A DNA stretch of 64,000 nucleotides from Siccirubricoccus deserti. GTDB taxonomy: Bacteria; Pseudomonadota; Alphaproteobacteria; Acetobacterales; Acetobacteraceae. Shown in pieces: positions 8,182 to 16,763 of this stretch (its first letter is position 1; the number at the start of each line of letters is the position of its first letter). Under the pieces are notes generated by a model that was given only the letters and a program-made list of their open reading frames with translations, was not told the origin of the DNA and searched no databases. The position numbers and the translations under genes were made by a program. Location: positions 119,569 to 183,568 of the forward strand of contig NZ_JACOMF010000008.1 of NCBI RefSeq assembly GCF_014283215.1, given 5' to 3'.

Positions 8182-9300
8182 GTGCCCGGAGTTCTGGAAT
8201 CCCCCTCCCGCCTTGCCCTGAAGCGCCCGGTGCTGCGTACCCTGCGGCTCGGCTTCGTGCCGCTGACCGATGCGGCGCCGCTGCTGGTGGCGGAGGAACT
8301 CGGGCTGTTCGACGCGGTCGGCTTGCGGGTCGCGCTCTCGGCCTGCACAGGCTGGGCAGCGGTGCGCGACCGGCTGGCCTTCGGCGCGCTGGATGCCGCG
8401 CATCTGCAAGGGCCGATGCCGCTGGCACTCGCCGCCGGGCTGGATGGGGTGCAGGCGCAGCTCATCGTCGGTGCCGGGCTTGGCGCCAATGGCAGCACTC
8501 TCACCTTGTCGCAGCCGCTGGCCGCGGCGCTCGGCCGCTTCACCCTGCCGCTGGCGGCCGGCGCCTTCGCCGCGCTGCTGCGCCGGCGGGCCGACGCCGG
8601 CCAGCCGCCGCCGACCCTGGCAGTGGCCTTCCCCTATTCCACCCACAACTATCTGCTGCGCCACTGGCTGGCCTCGGCCGGGCTCGACCCGGACCGCGAC
8701 CTGCGGCTGGTGGTGGTGCCGCCGCCGCTGCTGACGCAGCGGCTGCAGGCCGGGCTGATCGACGGCTTCTGCGCCGCCGAGCCCTGGGGCAGCCATGCCG
8801 CGGCGCTTGGTATCGGCACCATCGCGCTGTCCTCCGGCGACATCTGGCCGAACCATCCGGAGAAGGTGCTGGCCTTCGCCGCCGATTACGCCGCGCAGGA
8901 CCCGGAAAGCGCCATCGCCTGCACCGCCGCCATCATCGCCGCGACCCGCTGGCTGGAGGAGCCGGCGAACCAGGCCGCGGCGGTCGCCATGCTGCGCCGC
9001 CGCGCCTTCCCCGGTCTGGCCGCCGCCGAGATCGCCGCCGCCTTCGAGGGCATGGCGCAGGGCCTGCCGCTGGCCGCGCCGCTGCGCTTCCGCACCGCCA
9101 CTTTGCCGCGTCGCGACCAGGCTGCCTGGTTCCTGCGGCAGATGCGCCGCTGGGGGCACCTGCCGGCCGGCGTCTCCGACAGCGCCGCCCTCGCCCCCTG
9201 GCGCCAGGACATCTGGCGCGCCGCGGCGACCCGGCTGCGGGAGGTCGAGCCGCCCATCGCCTCCCAGCCGCCGGCCGATCCGCCAGAAGCAGTAGGTTGA
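8182..9300 (+). CDS. nasS: NasS/NrtA-like nitrate-binding sensor protein
   Basis: This protein of about 372 residues belongs to the NrtA/CmpA/NasS group: RLGFVPLTDAAPLLVAEELG, FPYSTHNYLLRHWLASAGL, LRLVVVPPPLLTQRLQAGLI and DGFCAAEPWG are its typical blocks. There is no signal peptide, which fits cytoplasmic NasS, which senses nitrate/nitrite and titrates NasT, rather than a transporter lipoprotein. I start at GTG 8182 because GGAGG stands nine bases before it; in-frame starts at 8140 (ATG) and 8071 (GTG) lack a good RBS. It follows the nasT-like gene, the reverse of the common nasS-nasT order. Confidence 0.78.
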   Translation: MPGVLESPSRLALKRPVLRTLRLGFVPLTDAAPLLVAEELGLFDAVGLRVALSACTGWAAVRDRLAFGALDAAHLQGPMPLALAAGLDGVQAQLIVGAGLGANGSTLTLSQPLAAALGRFTLPLAAGAFAALLRRRADAGQPPPTLAVAFPYSTHNYLLRHWLASAGLDPDRDLRLVVVPPPLLTQRLQAGLIDGFCAAEPWGSHAAALGIGTIALSSGDIWPNHPEKVLAFAADYAAQDPESAIACTAAIIAATRWLEEPANQAAAVAMLRRRAFPGLAAAEIAAAFEGMAQGLPLAAPLRFRTATLPRRDQAAWFLRQMRRWGHLPAGVSDSAALAPWRQDIWRAAATRLREVEPPIASQPPADPPEAVG

Positions 9301-9303
9301 TCC

Positions 9304-10059
9304 TCAGCCCGGCAGCACGCGCTCCAGCGGCAGGCCGCGCACATCCATCTCGTACTCCAAGTCGATCACCGGCGGCCGGCAGAAATGCCAGGTCACACCA
9401 TGCCGCCCGGCGCCTCGCCGCACGATCTCATTGCCGAGGAAGGGGTGGATGTCGTGCACGCTATAGACCTGCACCGCCGTCGCCATCGACCAGGCGCCGC
9501 CGAGCGCCTCCATCCGCCGCTCCATCTCGCCGAGCACGAATGCCGCCTTCCGGCGCAGCCCGGCGGGCGAGAGGTCGCCGAGGGCGATGGTCTTCTCGGC
9601 GTAGCTGCCCTTGCCCTCGGTGCTCTCGCCGCTGCCGGCGTTGACGAAGCTCGGCGCCGCATCCGCATCGGGGATGGTGTAGCTGAAGGCATGGAAGCCG
9701 GGGGCAGCGGGCGGCGCCAGCTCCGGGCAGACGTTGCTGCGGGCGACCGGGTTCGGCCCGGCGGCGAGGATGCCCCATTCGCCCAGCACCTTGGCGTAGC
9801 CGAGGTTGAACTCACGGAAGCCGGCTTCGGTGAACTGCCCGGGGGAGCGCAGCTCGCAGGCGCAGAAGGCGGTCAGCGGCCGGCCGATTGCGGTGAGGTA
9901 GGCGGCGATGCGGGCGAAGCCCTCGGCCATCGGCACCGGCTCGGCGAAGCGGGCGCGCTCGATGCGGTGGCCGGGCAGCGCGGAGACGCCGCCGGAATAC
10001 TGGAAGACGGCGGGGATGAAGCGGTAGCCGTCCGCCGGACGCTCAATGGTCTCGTACAT
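9304..10059 (-). CDS. Putative CnbZ-type 2-aminomuconate deaminase-like protein
   Basis: This 251-residue soluble protein starts MYETIERPADGYRFIPAVFQ after a GGGAGA ribosome site. Blocks such as ALPGHRIERARFAEPVPMAE, PLTAFCACELRSPGQFTEAG and NPVARSNVCPELAPP resemble my memory of CnbZ-like 2-amino-5-chloromuconate deaminases, which release ammonia from ring-cleavage products of aminoaromatics and are distant RidA-fold relatives. This match is from memory of the family, not a search, so the specific reaction is tentative. It stands alone between two unrelated genes. No aminophenol ring-cleavage genes are in the window. Confidence 0.5.
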   Translation of the reverse strand: MYETIERPADGYRFIPAVFQYSGGVSALPGHRIERARFAEPVPMAEGFARIAAYLTAIGRPLTAFCACELRSPGQFTEAGFREFNLGYAKVLGEWGILAAGPNPVARSNVCPELAPPAAPGFHAFSYTIPDADAAPSFVNAGSGESTEGKGSYAEKTIALGDLSPAGLRRKAAFVLGEMERRMEALGGAWSMATAVQVYSVHDIHPFLGNEIVRRGAGRHGVTWHFCRPPVIDLEYEMDVRGLPLERVLPG

Positions 10060-10269
10060 GGGTCTCTCCCGGAACGGCGCGGCTCGCGGAGCGGAGGGTC
10101 CGGTCGGCTGGCCTGCCTCTCGATCCTGCCATGGTGCCATCGATTCGGCCGCGCGAAACGTCTTCCTGCGCCGGCGATGCCGGGCTTCACGCTGCCGGGC
10201 TCCCAGGCCACTCCGCATTCCGCTGCGGCAGGCTGCAACCGCCCGGCGGCGCATGACCGAAGCGGCGTC

Positions 10270-11997
10270 CTAATCTGCCATAAGTTCGGCCGGCCCGCCG
10301 CGCAGCATCTCAATCGTCCGCTGCACCGCCGATGCCTCGACACCGAGGCGCAGCAGGGCGAAATCGGCGATGCCGAGGGCGATCTCCCGCTCTCCCATCA
10401 CCGCCAGCCCGACCGGATCGTCGCCGGTCAGCGCCGCCATGGCGTCGTCGTCATGCACCCGCGCCGCGACCAGGATGCCGGGGTTGGCCTGGCGGGCGAG
10501 CTGCAGCACCTGCTGCGCCAAGGCCGCATCCGGCAGGGCGAGGATCAGCAGCTCCGCCGTGCCGGGCCTCGCCGCCGCCATCACCTCCGGCCGCGAGGCA
10601 TCGCCCCAGATGGTCGGCAGGCCGGCAGCCATGGCGGCCTCGGCGACCCGGCGGTCGGCTTCCACCACCACCAGCGGCAGGCGGTGGCGCTGCAGCGCGG
10701 CCGCCACCACCCGCCCGACCCTGCCATAGCCCACCACGATGGCCTGGCCGGCGCCGATGCTGCCCTCGAGCGGCCGGATCGCCGGCCCCTGCGTCGCCGC
10801 CTGCCAGCTGCGGTAGCCCGGCCGCTGGTCGATCCGCGCCGCACACCACAGCAACATCCGCTGCGACAGCGGAGTCAGCAGGATGGCGCCGAAGGCGGCG
10901 GCGATGAGCGGCGCGTTCGCCGCCGTCGGCAGCACCCCCTCCATGATCGCCACCTTGCCAAGCAAGAAGGAGAATTCGCCAATCTGCGCCAGCGCCCCGG
11001 CGACGATCGCCGCGGTCGCCGTCTCCACCCGCAGCGCCAGCAGCAGCAGGAAGGTCGCCAGACCGGTGCCCAGCAGCACCGCCAGCAGCGCCGCGGCCGA
11101 GACCAGCGGAGTCGCCAGCAGCGCGGCCGGGTCCAGCAGCATGCCGACCGAGACGAAGAACAGCGCGGTGAAGACGCGCTGCAGCGGCATGGCCTCGGCC
11201 GCCGCCTCGTGCCCGAGGTCGCTCTCGCCGAGCAGCACGCCAGCAAAGAAGGCGCCGAGCGCGAAGGAGACGCCGAACAGCACCGCGGCGCCGAAGGCGA
11301 CGCCGAGGGCGGCGACGATGACGCCGAGGGTGAACAGCTCCCGCGACCGGCCACGGGCGAGCGCCGTCAGCAGCCAGGGCAGCCCGCGCCGGCCGAGCAG
11401 GAAGACGCAGGCGCCGAAGCCGAGCAATTCCAGCACCACCCGGCCCAGCGCCCGCGGCAGATCCGCCAGCCCCGAGGCCGCCGCGGCCGGCACCACCACC
11501 AGCGCGATCACCGCCACCAGATCCTGCATCACCAGCCAGCCGAGTGCGATCCGCCCGGCCTGGGTGCTGAGGTGGCCGCTCTGCTCCAGGGTGCGGGTGG
11601 CGACCGCGGTGGAGGCGATGGCCAGCACCAGCCCGAAGGCCAGCGCCGGCCCCATTGCGAGGCCAAAGCCGGAGCTGCCCACCAGGGCGCCGAGCGCGGT
11701 GCCCACGGCCACCTGGGCCGCGGCGCCGGGCAGGGCGATGCGCCAGACCGCCAGCAGGTCCTGAAGCCGGAAGTGCAGCCCGACGCCGAACAGCAGCAGC
11801 GCCACCCCGACCTCCGCCAGCATGGCAGTCAGTTCGGCATCAGCAATGAAGCCCGGGGTATGGGGCCCGACCAGCACGCCTGCGACCAGGTAGCCGAACA
11901 GTGGCGGAAGCCGCAGCGCACGCGCCGCCACCCCGAGGCCGAGGGCGAGCGTCAGGGCGACAACCAGCGTCGCGAGCATCGGCGGGACATGGTGCAT
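10270..11997 (-). CDS. CPA2 monovalent cation:proton antiporter with TrkA-N domain (YbaL-like)
   Basis: This 575-residue membrane protein has about 12 hydrophobic segments in residues 5-385, including GYLVAGVLVGPHTPGF, FGLVLAIASTAVATRTLEQS and FSFALGAFFAG-like exchanger helices, followed by a cytosolic TrkA-N (RCK) nucleotide-binding domain from about 420 (AIVVGYGRVGRVVAAALQRH, then WGDASRPEVM). This is the KefB/YbaL architecture: K+ or Na+/H+ exchange gated by NAD(H). It is divergent from the metallo-hydrolase gene with a gap of about 110 bases. Confidence 0.9.
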   Translation of the reverse strand: MHHVPPMLATLVVALTLALGLGVAARALRLPPLFGYLVAGVLVGPHTPGFIADAELTAMLAEVGVALLLFGVGLHFRLQDLLAVWRIALPGAAAQVAVGTALGALVGSSGFGLAMGPALAFGLVLAIASTAVATRTLEQSGHLSTQAGRIALGWLVMQDLVAVIALVVVPAAAASGLADLPRALGRVVLELLGFGACVFLLGRRGLPWLLTALARGRSRELFTLGVIVAALGVAFGAAVLFGVSFALGAFFAGVLLGESDLGHEAAAEAMPLQRVFTALFFVSVGMLLDPAALLATPLVSAAALLAVLLGTGLATFLLLLALRVETATAAIVAGALAQIGEFSFLLGKVAIMEGVLPTAANAPLIAAAFGAILLTPLSQRMLLWCAARIDQRPGYRSWQAATQGPAIRPLEGSIGAGQAIVVGYGRVGRVVAAALQRHRLPLVVVEADRRVAEAAMAAGLPTIWGDASRPEVMAAARPGTAELLILALPDAALAQQVLQLARQANPGILVAARVHDDDAMAALTGDDPVGLAVMGEREIALGIADFALLRLGVEASAVQRTIEMLRGGPAELMAD

Positions 11998-12108
11998 GGC
12001 TCGCTTTTAGCCGTCGCCGGCAACGGCGTCTCCGGCTGGCGTTGGCGCCCGAGGGCGCTACCATACCCGTGGGCGGTCCCGGCGAGGGCCGCGGAGGAGA
12101 CGACACCA

Positions 12109-12984
12109 ATGGCAAACGGCTTCCAGCTCGGCGACCTCACCATCCATCGCATCATCGAGGAGGAGCGGCCGCTCTTCGATCCGCTGGAGTTCTTGCCCAC
12201 GCTGACGCCGGAGCTGCTGGCCGAGAACCGCAGCTGGCTGGAGCCGGATGCGATCGACCCCGCCACCGGCAAGCTGCGGCTCTGCATCCAGAGCTACATC
12301 GTGCAGACACCGCACCACAACATCCTGGTCGACACCTGCGTCGGCAACCACAAGGAACGGCCGAACCGCCCCTTCTGGCACCAGAAGACCGACGACACCT
12401 GGGAGAAGAACCTGGCAGCGGCCGGCTTCTCGGTGAACGACATCGACTACGTGATGTGCACCCATCTGCATGTCGACCATGTTGGCTGGAACACCAAGCT
12501 CGAGAATGGCCGCTGGGTGCCGACCTTCCCGAAGGCCCGCTACATCTTCGGCGAGCGCGAATTCGCCTATTGGAACGCCGAGCACGCCAAGGCGCCGAAT
12601 CCGGTGATCGAGGACAGCGTGCTGCCGATCGTCGCCGCCGGCAGGGCCGACCTGGTCTCGACCGACCATGCGATGAACGACCATGTCCGGCTGACGCCGA
12701 CGCCCGGCCATACGCCGGACCACTACGCGGTGGAACTGGGCAAGGGCGAAACCATCGCCGTGCTGAGCGGCGATCTGATCCACTCGCCGATCCAGGCCCG
12801 CTACCCGGAGCTGTCGATGCGCGCCGACTCCGATCAGGCGCAATCCGCCGTCACCCGGCGGAAATTCCTGGAATGCCATTGCGACACCGGGCGGCTGATG
12901 TGCACGGCGCATTTCCCCTCCCCCTCCACCGGGCATTTCACCCGCTGGGGGGACGGCTTCCGCTTCATGCCGACGAAGAGCTGA
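12109..12984 (+). CDS. Metallo-beta-lactamase-fold hydrolase
   Basis: This 291-residue protein has the dinuclear zinc motif THLHVDHVGW (His119, His121, Asp123, His124), a downstream GHTPDHY histidine and LSGDLIHSPIQ, as in lactonase- and glyoxalase-like MBL hydrolases. There is no signal peptide. The ATG at 12109 is preceded by GGAGGAG; the open frame extends far upstream only as antisense of the antiporter gene, so that extension is not coding. It is followed four bases later by a glutathione-transferase gene, suggesting a shared detoxification or lactone-hydrolysis task. The exact substrate is unknown. Confidence 0.85.
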   Translation: MANGFQLGDLTIHRIIEEERPLFDPLEFLPTLTPELLAENRSWLEPDAIDPATGKLRLCIQSYIVQTPHHNILVDTCVGNHKERPNRPFWHQKTDDTWEKNLAAAGFSVNDIDYVMCTHLHVDHVGWNTKLENGRWVPTFPKARYIFGEREFAYWNAEHAKAPNPVIEDSVLPIVAAGRADLVSTDHAMNDHVRLTPTPGHTPDHYAVELGKGETIAVLSGDLIHSPIQARYPELSMRADSDQAQSAVTRRKFLECHCDTGRLMCTAHFPSPSTGHFTRWGDGFRFMPTKS

Positions 12985-12987
12985 ACC

Positions 12988-13947
12988 ATGGGGGTGATGC
13001 GGGACGGCACCTGGCATGCGGTGGAGCCACCCTCGACAGGCGGCGCCTTCGAGCGGCCGGAGACGCGGTTCCGCGAAGTGATCGCGCCCGGCGGGCGGTT
13101 TCCGCCGGAGGCCGGGCGCTATCACCTCTATGTCTCGCTGGCCTGCCCATGGGCGCATCGCACGCTGATCTTCCGGGTGCTGAAGCGGCTGCAGGGCATG
13201 ATCGGCGTCTCCGTCACCCATTGGCTGATGGCCGACGCCGGCTGGAATTTCGCCCCTGGCGAGGGGGTGGTGCCGGATACGGTGAATGGCGTGCAGGCGA
13301 TGCACGAGCTCTACCGCCTCGCCGACCCGCGCTATTCCGGCCGGGTCACCGTGCCGGTGCTATGGGACCGGGTGCGGCGCACCATCGTGAACAACGAAAG
13401 CGCCGAGATCATCCGCATCCTCAACAGCGGCTTCGACGGCATCGGCGCGGCGCCCGGCGACTGGTACCCGGCGGCGCTGCGGCCGGAGATCGAGGCAGTG
13501 AACGCGCGGGTCTATGCGACGCTGAACAACGGCGTCTACCGCGCCGGCTTCGCCCGCAGCCAGGCCGCCTACGACGCCGCGGTGCAGCCGCTGTTCGAGA
13601 CGCTGGACTGGCTGGAGGCGCGGTTGCAGACCCAGCCCTATCTCTGCGGCACGCGCTGCACCGAGGCGGACTGGCGGCTGTTCACCACGCTGATCCGCTT
13701 CGATTCCGTCTACCACACACATTTCAAGTGCAACCGCCGCCGGGTGGTGGACTATCCGGCGCTGTGGGACCACACCCGCTCGCTCTACCAGGTGCCGGGG
13801 GTGGCGGAGACGGTCGACCTCGGCCACATCACCCGGCACTACTACGGCAGCCACCGCCAGCTGAACCCCTTCGGGATCCTGCCGATCGGGCCCGTGCTCG
13901 ACCTCGACCGCCCGGGCGGCCGGGTGCCGTCGCTGCCGCCGGGGTGA
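12988..13947 (+). CDS. Glutathione transferase family, glutathionyl-hydroquinone reductase-like
   Basis: This 319-residue protein has the thioredoxin-fold active site LACPWAHRTL with Cys53, then TVPVLWDRVRRTIVNNESAE and the all-helical domain with NNGVYRAGFARSQAAYDAAV and TEADWRLFTTLIRFDSVYHT. These are the hallmarks of Xi-class enzymes (YqjG/EcfG-type glutathionyl-hydroquinone reductases), which use the cysteine to strip glutathione from glutathionyl-hydroquinones. Length fits the family. It forms an operon with the MBL-fold hydrolase upstream (three-base gap) and probably with the FAD monooxygenase downstream (103-base gap). Confidence 0.88.
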   Translation: MGVMRDGTWHAVEPPSTGGAFERPETRFREVIAPGGRFPPEAGRYHLYVSLACPWAHRTLIFRVLKRLQGMIGVSVTHWLMADAGWNFAPGEGVVPDTVNGVQAMHELYRLADPRYSGRVTVPVLWDRVRRTIVNNESAEIIRILNSGFDGIGAAPGDWYPAALRPEIEAVNARVYATLNNGVYRAGFARSQAAYDAAVQPLFETLDWLEARLQTQPYLCGTRCTEADWRLFTTLIRFDSVYHTHFKCNRRRVVDYPALWDHTRSLYQVPGVAETVDLGHITRHYYGSHRQLNPFGILPIGPVLDLDRPGGRVPSLPPG

Positions 13948-14050
13948 TGCGGCGCGGCGCTATTTGCTACGCTGTCGTCAAGTCTCGCCGCCCAGGCGGT
14001 CAGCCGCCAGCGCGGCCGGCCCCTGGCGCGGCCCGGGGGGAGCGCGGCGG

Positions 14051-15229
14051 GTGAGGATCGGCATCATCGGCACCGGTGTCGCCGGCTGCGTGCTGGCGGA
14101 GATGCTGGCGGCGGAGCCCGGCGTCCAGGTCGACGCCTTCGACCTGCGGCCGGCAGAGGCGGTGGCGGCCGCCGGCACCGGCCTCGCCCTCGCGCCGAAT
14201 GCGCTGAAGGCGTTGCGGCTGCATCTGCCGGCGCGGCATGCGGTGGTGCGGGCGTCGTCGCTGCCCTGGCGCCGCTGGAGCATCGCGACCGCGACCGGGG
14301 ACCGGCTCTGCGCACTCGACCTGCTCAGCCTGGCCGAGGAGCCAGGCGCCCGGCTTCGCTGGTCCACGCTCTTTCGGCTGGTGCAGGCGCCGCTGGCCGG
14401 CCACAGCCGCCATGGCCTGGCATTGGAGAGCCTGGAGGAAGATGCGATCGGCCGCCTCGTCCCGATCCTGCGCACGCCGAGCGGCGCGGTGGTACGGCCC
14501 GCCGCCTATGATCTGCTGGTGGCCGATGACGGGCGCCACTCGCGGCTGCGCGCCATCACCGCCGGGCTGGAGCGGCCGCGCCGGCCGGGCGTGGCGCTGA
14601 CCCGGCTGCTGGTGCCGGATGCCGAGGACTGCCCCTTCGACGATTACGGCCAATGGTTCAACGGCCAGCGGCAGCTGCTGTCCTACCGCCTGCCGGAGGG
14701 CGCGGCGCTGATCGCCGGCACGGTGCCGCTGCCGGAGCCGGAGGCCGAGGTGGCCGAGGCCGCCCGCACCGCCGAGCTGCAGCAGCAGCTCTACGCCCCG
14801 GCCAGCGCCGCGCCCTGCGAGGCCGTCGCCTGGATGATCGCGGCGTTGCAGCGGCATGTGACGCGGATCCGCTGGGGCTGGATGCAGGAGTCGCCGCTGC
14901 GGCGCAGCGCACTCGGCGGACGGGTGCTGTTCCTGGGCGAAGCGGCGCAGGTGATGGTGCCGACCCTTGGCCAGGGCACGAGCCAGGCGATCGAGGATGG
15001 CGTCGTCGCCGGGGCGGTGCTGCGGCGTGGCGGCACCACGGAGGATGTCGCCGCCTGGCGCGACGCGCGGGTGGCGTTCGTCCGGCGCTTCAGCCTGGAG
15101 GCCTCGGATACGCTGCTCCCGGGCGGCGACCCGGTGGCCGGCAGCATCGCCAAGGGCAGCGGCGCCTTCCGCGAGCGGCTGCAACGCCTCTACACCGATG
15201 TGCCGGAGCCCGCAGATTTCAGGGGGTAG
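14051..15229 (+). CDS. FAD-dependent monooxygenase (aromatic hydroxylase fold)
   Basis: This 392-residue flavoprotein begins with a dinucleotide-binding fold, VRIGIIGTGVAGCVLAEMLA, and contains the family DG motif (LLVADDGRHSRLR) and the second FAD motif as GRVLFLGEAAQVMVPTLGQG. The usual GD of that motif is GE here and the following His is Gln, a mild departure from PHBH-type enzymes. The GTG at 14051 starts exactly at the Rossmann strand; a GGGGGGAG stretch upstream may serve as RBS. An ATG at 13964 would add 29 residues unlike the family. The product is soluble and the substrate unknown. Confidence 0.82.
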   Translation: MRIGIIGTGVAGCVLAEMLAAEPGVQVDAFDLRPAEAVAAAGTGLALAPNALKALRLHLPARHAVVRASSLPWRRWSIATATGDRLCALDLLSLAEEPGARLRWSTLFRLVQAPLAGHSRHGLALESLEEDAIGRLVPILRTPSGAVVRPAAYDLLVADDGRHSRLRAITAGLERPRRPGVALTRLLVPDAEDCPFDDYGQWFNGQRQLLSYRLPEGAALIAGTVPLPEPEAEVAEAARTAELQQQLYAPASAAPCEAVAWMIAALQRHVTRIRWGWMQESPLRRSALGGRVLFLGEAAQVMVPTLGQGTSQAIEDGVVAGAVLRRGGTTEDVAAWRDARVAFVRRFSLEASDTLLPGGDPVAGSIAKGSGAFRERLQRLYTDVPEPADFRG

Positions 15230-15285
15230 GGCGTTCGGCGGGCCGGCGGAGGAAGCGAGAGGTGCCCCTTTGCGCCTCCCTGTCC

Positions 15286-15333
15286 GTCAGGCGCGGGCTT
15301 GACCCGCGCATCCGAATCAGGTCCGGCCATGAC
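15286..15333. repeat. REP-like dispersed intergenic palindrome, copy 1
   Basis: GCGCGGG-CTTGA-CCCGCGC forms a perfect 7-bp stem followed by CATCCGAATCAGGTCCGGCC and ATGAC. A closely related unit lies at 60493-60573. Elements of this look (a GGCTTGACCC core with flanking CATCC and ATGAC) are scattered between genes in many alphaproteobacteria. Here it sits between convergent genes and may also end transcription. Confidence 0.6.
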
Positions 15334-15381
15334 GCTGCGGCGGTACGAGGGAGACACTTCCGAAGTGTGCCGGCAATCCGC

Positions 15382-16734
15382 TCACGCCGGGGCGTAGCGG
15401 TTCCGCGGCACCGGGACGCCAAGGTTCTCCCGCAGCGTCTTCCCCTCATAGGCGGTGCGGTAGATGCCGCGGCGCTGCAGCTCCGGCACCACCATATCGA
15501 CGAAATCTTCGAGCGGCTTCGGGAAATGCGGGAACATCAGGTTGAAGCCGTCGCAGGCGCCGGCCTCCAGCCATTCCTGCATTCGGTCGGCGATCATCGC
15601 CGGTGTGCCAACCTGCAACTGGTGGCCGAGCGAGGTGCCGAGATAGCGCGCCACCTGGCGGATACTGAGCTTCTCCTTCCGCGCGAGATCGACGATCAGC
15701 TGTTGCCGCGCCTTGGCGGCGTTGCTCGGCGGCAGGGGCGGCAGCGGGCCGTCGATCGGGAAGGCGTGGATGTCGAGGTCGCCGCAGAGCCGCGCCAGCA
15801 GCCGCATCGCCGCCTCATCCGAGATCAGCGCCTGCAGCGAGGCCAGTTTTTCCTGCGCCTCCGCCTCGGTGCGGCCCACGATGGTCATCAGCCCCGGCAG
15901 GATCTTGACGTCGTCCGGGTGGCGGCCGTGCCGCACCGCCCGCGCCTTGACGTCGTCGTAGAAAGCCTTGCCCTCCTCCAGCACCGTCTGGGCGGTGAAG
16001 ACCAGGTCGGCGGTGCGCGCCGCCAGCTCCTTCCCCGCCTCCGAGGACCCGGCTTCCGAGACCACCGGCCTGCCCTGCGGGGTGCGCGGCAGGTTGAGCG
16101 GGCCGCGCACCTTGAAGTGCTTGCCCTGGTGGTGCTGGAAATGCAGCTTCGTGCCATCGATGTAGGTGCCGCTCGCCTTGTTGCGCAGCAGCGCGCCATC
16201 CTCCCAGCTGTCCCAGAGGCTGGTCACTACATCCCAGAATTCGCCGGCCCGCTCGTAGCGCAGCCCGTGTTCCATGTGCCGTTCGGCGCCGAAATTTCCC
16301 GCCTCATCCTCGACCTGGGAGGTGACGAGGTTCCACCCTGCCCGGCCGCCGCTGATGTGATCAATGGTGGCGAAGCGGCGGGCGAGGTCGTAGGGCTCGG
16401 CATAGGTGGTGGTGGCGGTGGAGACCAGGCCGATGTTCTCCGTCACCGCCGCCAGGGCGGCGATCAGGCTGACCGGCTCCAGATAGACCTGCCGGCTGAC
16501 CCGCGGCCGCACCGCGCCGGCGCCGTCGAGGTTGGCGCTGCCGCTGACCGCGGCAGTGTCCTGGAAGAAGACGCAATCGATCAGACCGCGCTCGGCGGTC
16601 CGGGCCATATGGACGTACCAGGCGAATTCCATGTCGGTCTCCGGCACCGCATCCGGGTGCCGCCAGCCGGCGGAATGGCTGCCGGGCGTGTAGAGGAAGG
16701 CCCCGAGCTTCAGCTGCCTGCGTGATCCGCCCAT
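15382..16734 (-). CDS. LLM-class flavin-dependent monooxygenase (NtaA/SnaA/DszA type), copy A
   Basis: This 450-residue TIM-barrel protein belongs to the NtaA/SnaA/DszA branch of the luciferase-like monooxygenases: LGAFLYTPGSHSAGWRHPDA, NIGLVSTATTTYAEPYDLAR, DHISGGRAGWNLVTS and VSEAGSSEAGKELAARTADL. These enzymes use FMNH2 from a separate reductase and O2 to cleave C-N or C-S bonds, as in nitrilotriacetate or sulfone use. No flavin reductase is adjacent. The start at 16734 has a perfect SD (AGGAGGTG at 16743-16750); an ATG at 16767 would overlap the upstream gene. It is the last gene of a three-gene minus-strand operon. Confidence 0.87.
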   Translation of the reverse strand: MGGSRRQLKLGAFLYTPGSHSAGWRHPDAVPETDMEFAWYVHMARTAERGLIDCVFFQDTAAVSGSANLDGAGAVRPRVSRQVYLEPVSLIAALAAVTENIGLVSTATTTYAEPYDLARRFATIDHISGGRAGWNLVTSQVEDEAGNFGAERHMEHGLRYERAGEFWDVVTSLWDSWEDGALLRNKASGTYIDGTKLHFQHHQGKHFKVRGPLNLPRTPQGRPVVSEAGSSEAGKELAARTADLVFTAQTVLEEGKAFYDDVKARAVRHGRHPDDVKILPGLMTIVGRTEAEAQEKLASLQALISDEAAMRLLARLCGDLDIHAFPIDGPLPPLPPSNAAKARQQLIVDLARKEKLSIRQVARYLGTSLGHQLQVGTPAMIADRMQEWLEAGACDGFNLMFPHFPKPLEDFVDMVVPELQRRGIYRTAYEGKTLRENLGVPVPRNRYAPA

Positions 16735-16763
16735 TCCCGCGCCACCTCCTGCCGCCTGCGGCA

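Noticed and set aside
9385..12984. A 1199-codon plus-strand open frame
   Set aside because: Most of it is antisense to the CnbZ-like and CPA2 antiporter genes and has low-complexity, His/Arg/Gln-rich translation. Only the part from 12109 (the MBL-fold hydrolase) is coding.
13964..14050. N-terminal extension of the FAD monooxygenase from an ATG at 13964
   Set aside because: The 29 extra residues are Arg/Pro-rich and precede the Rossmann strand; the GTG at 14051 begins exactly at the conserved fold.
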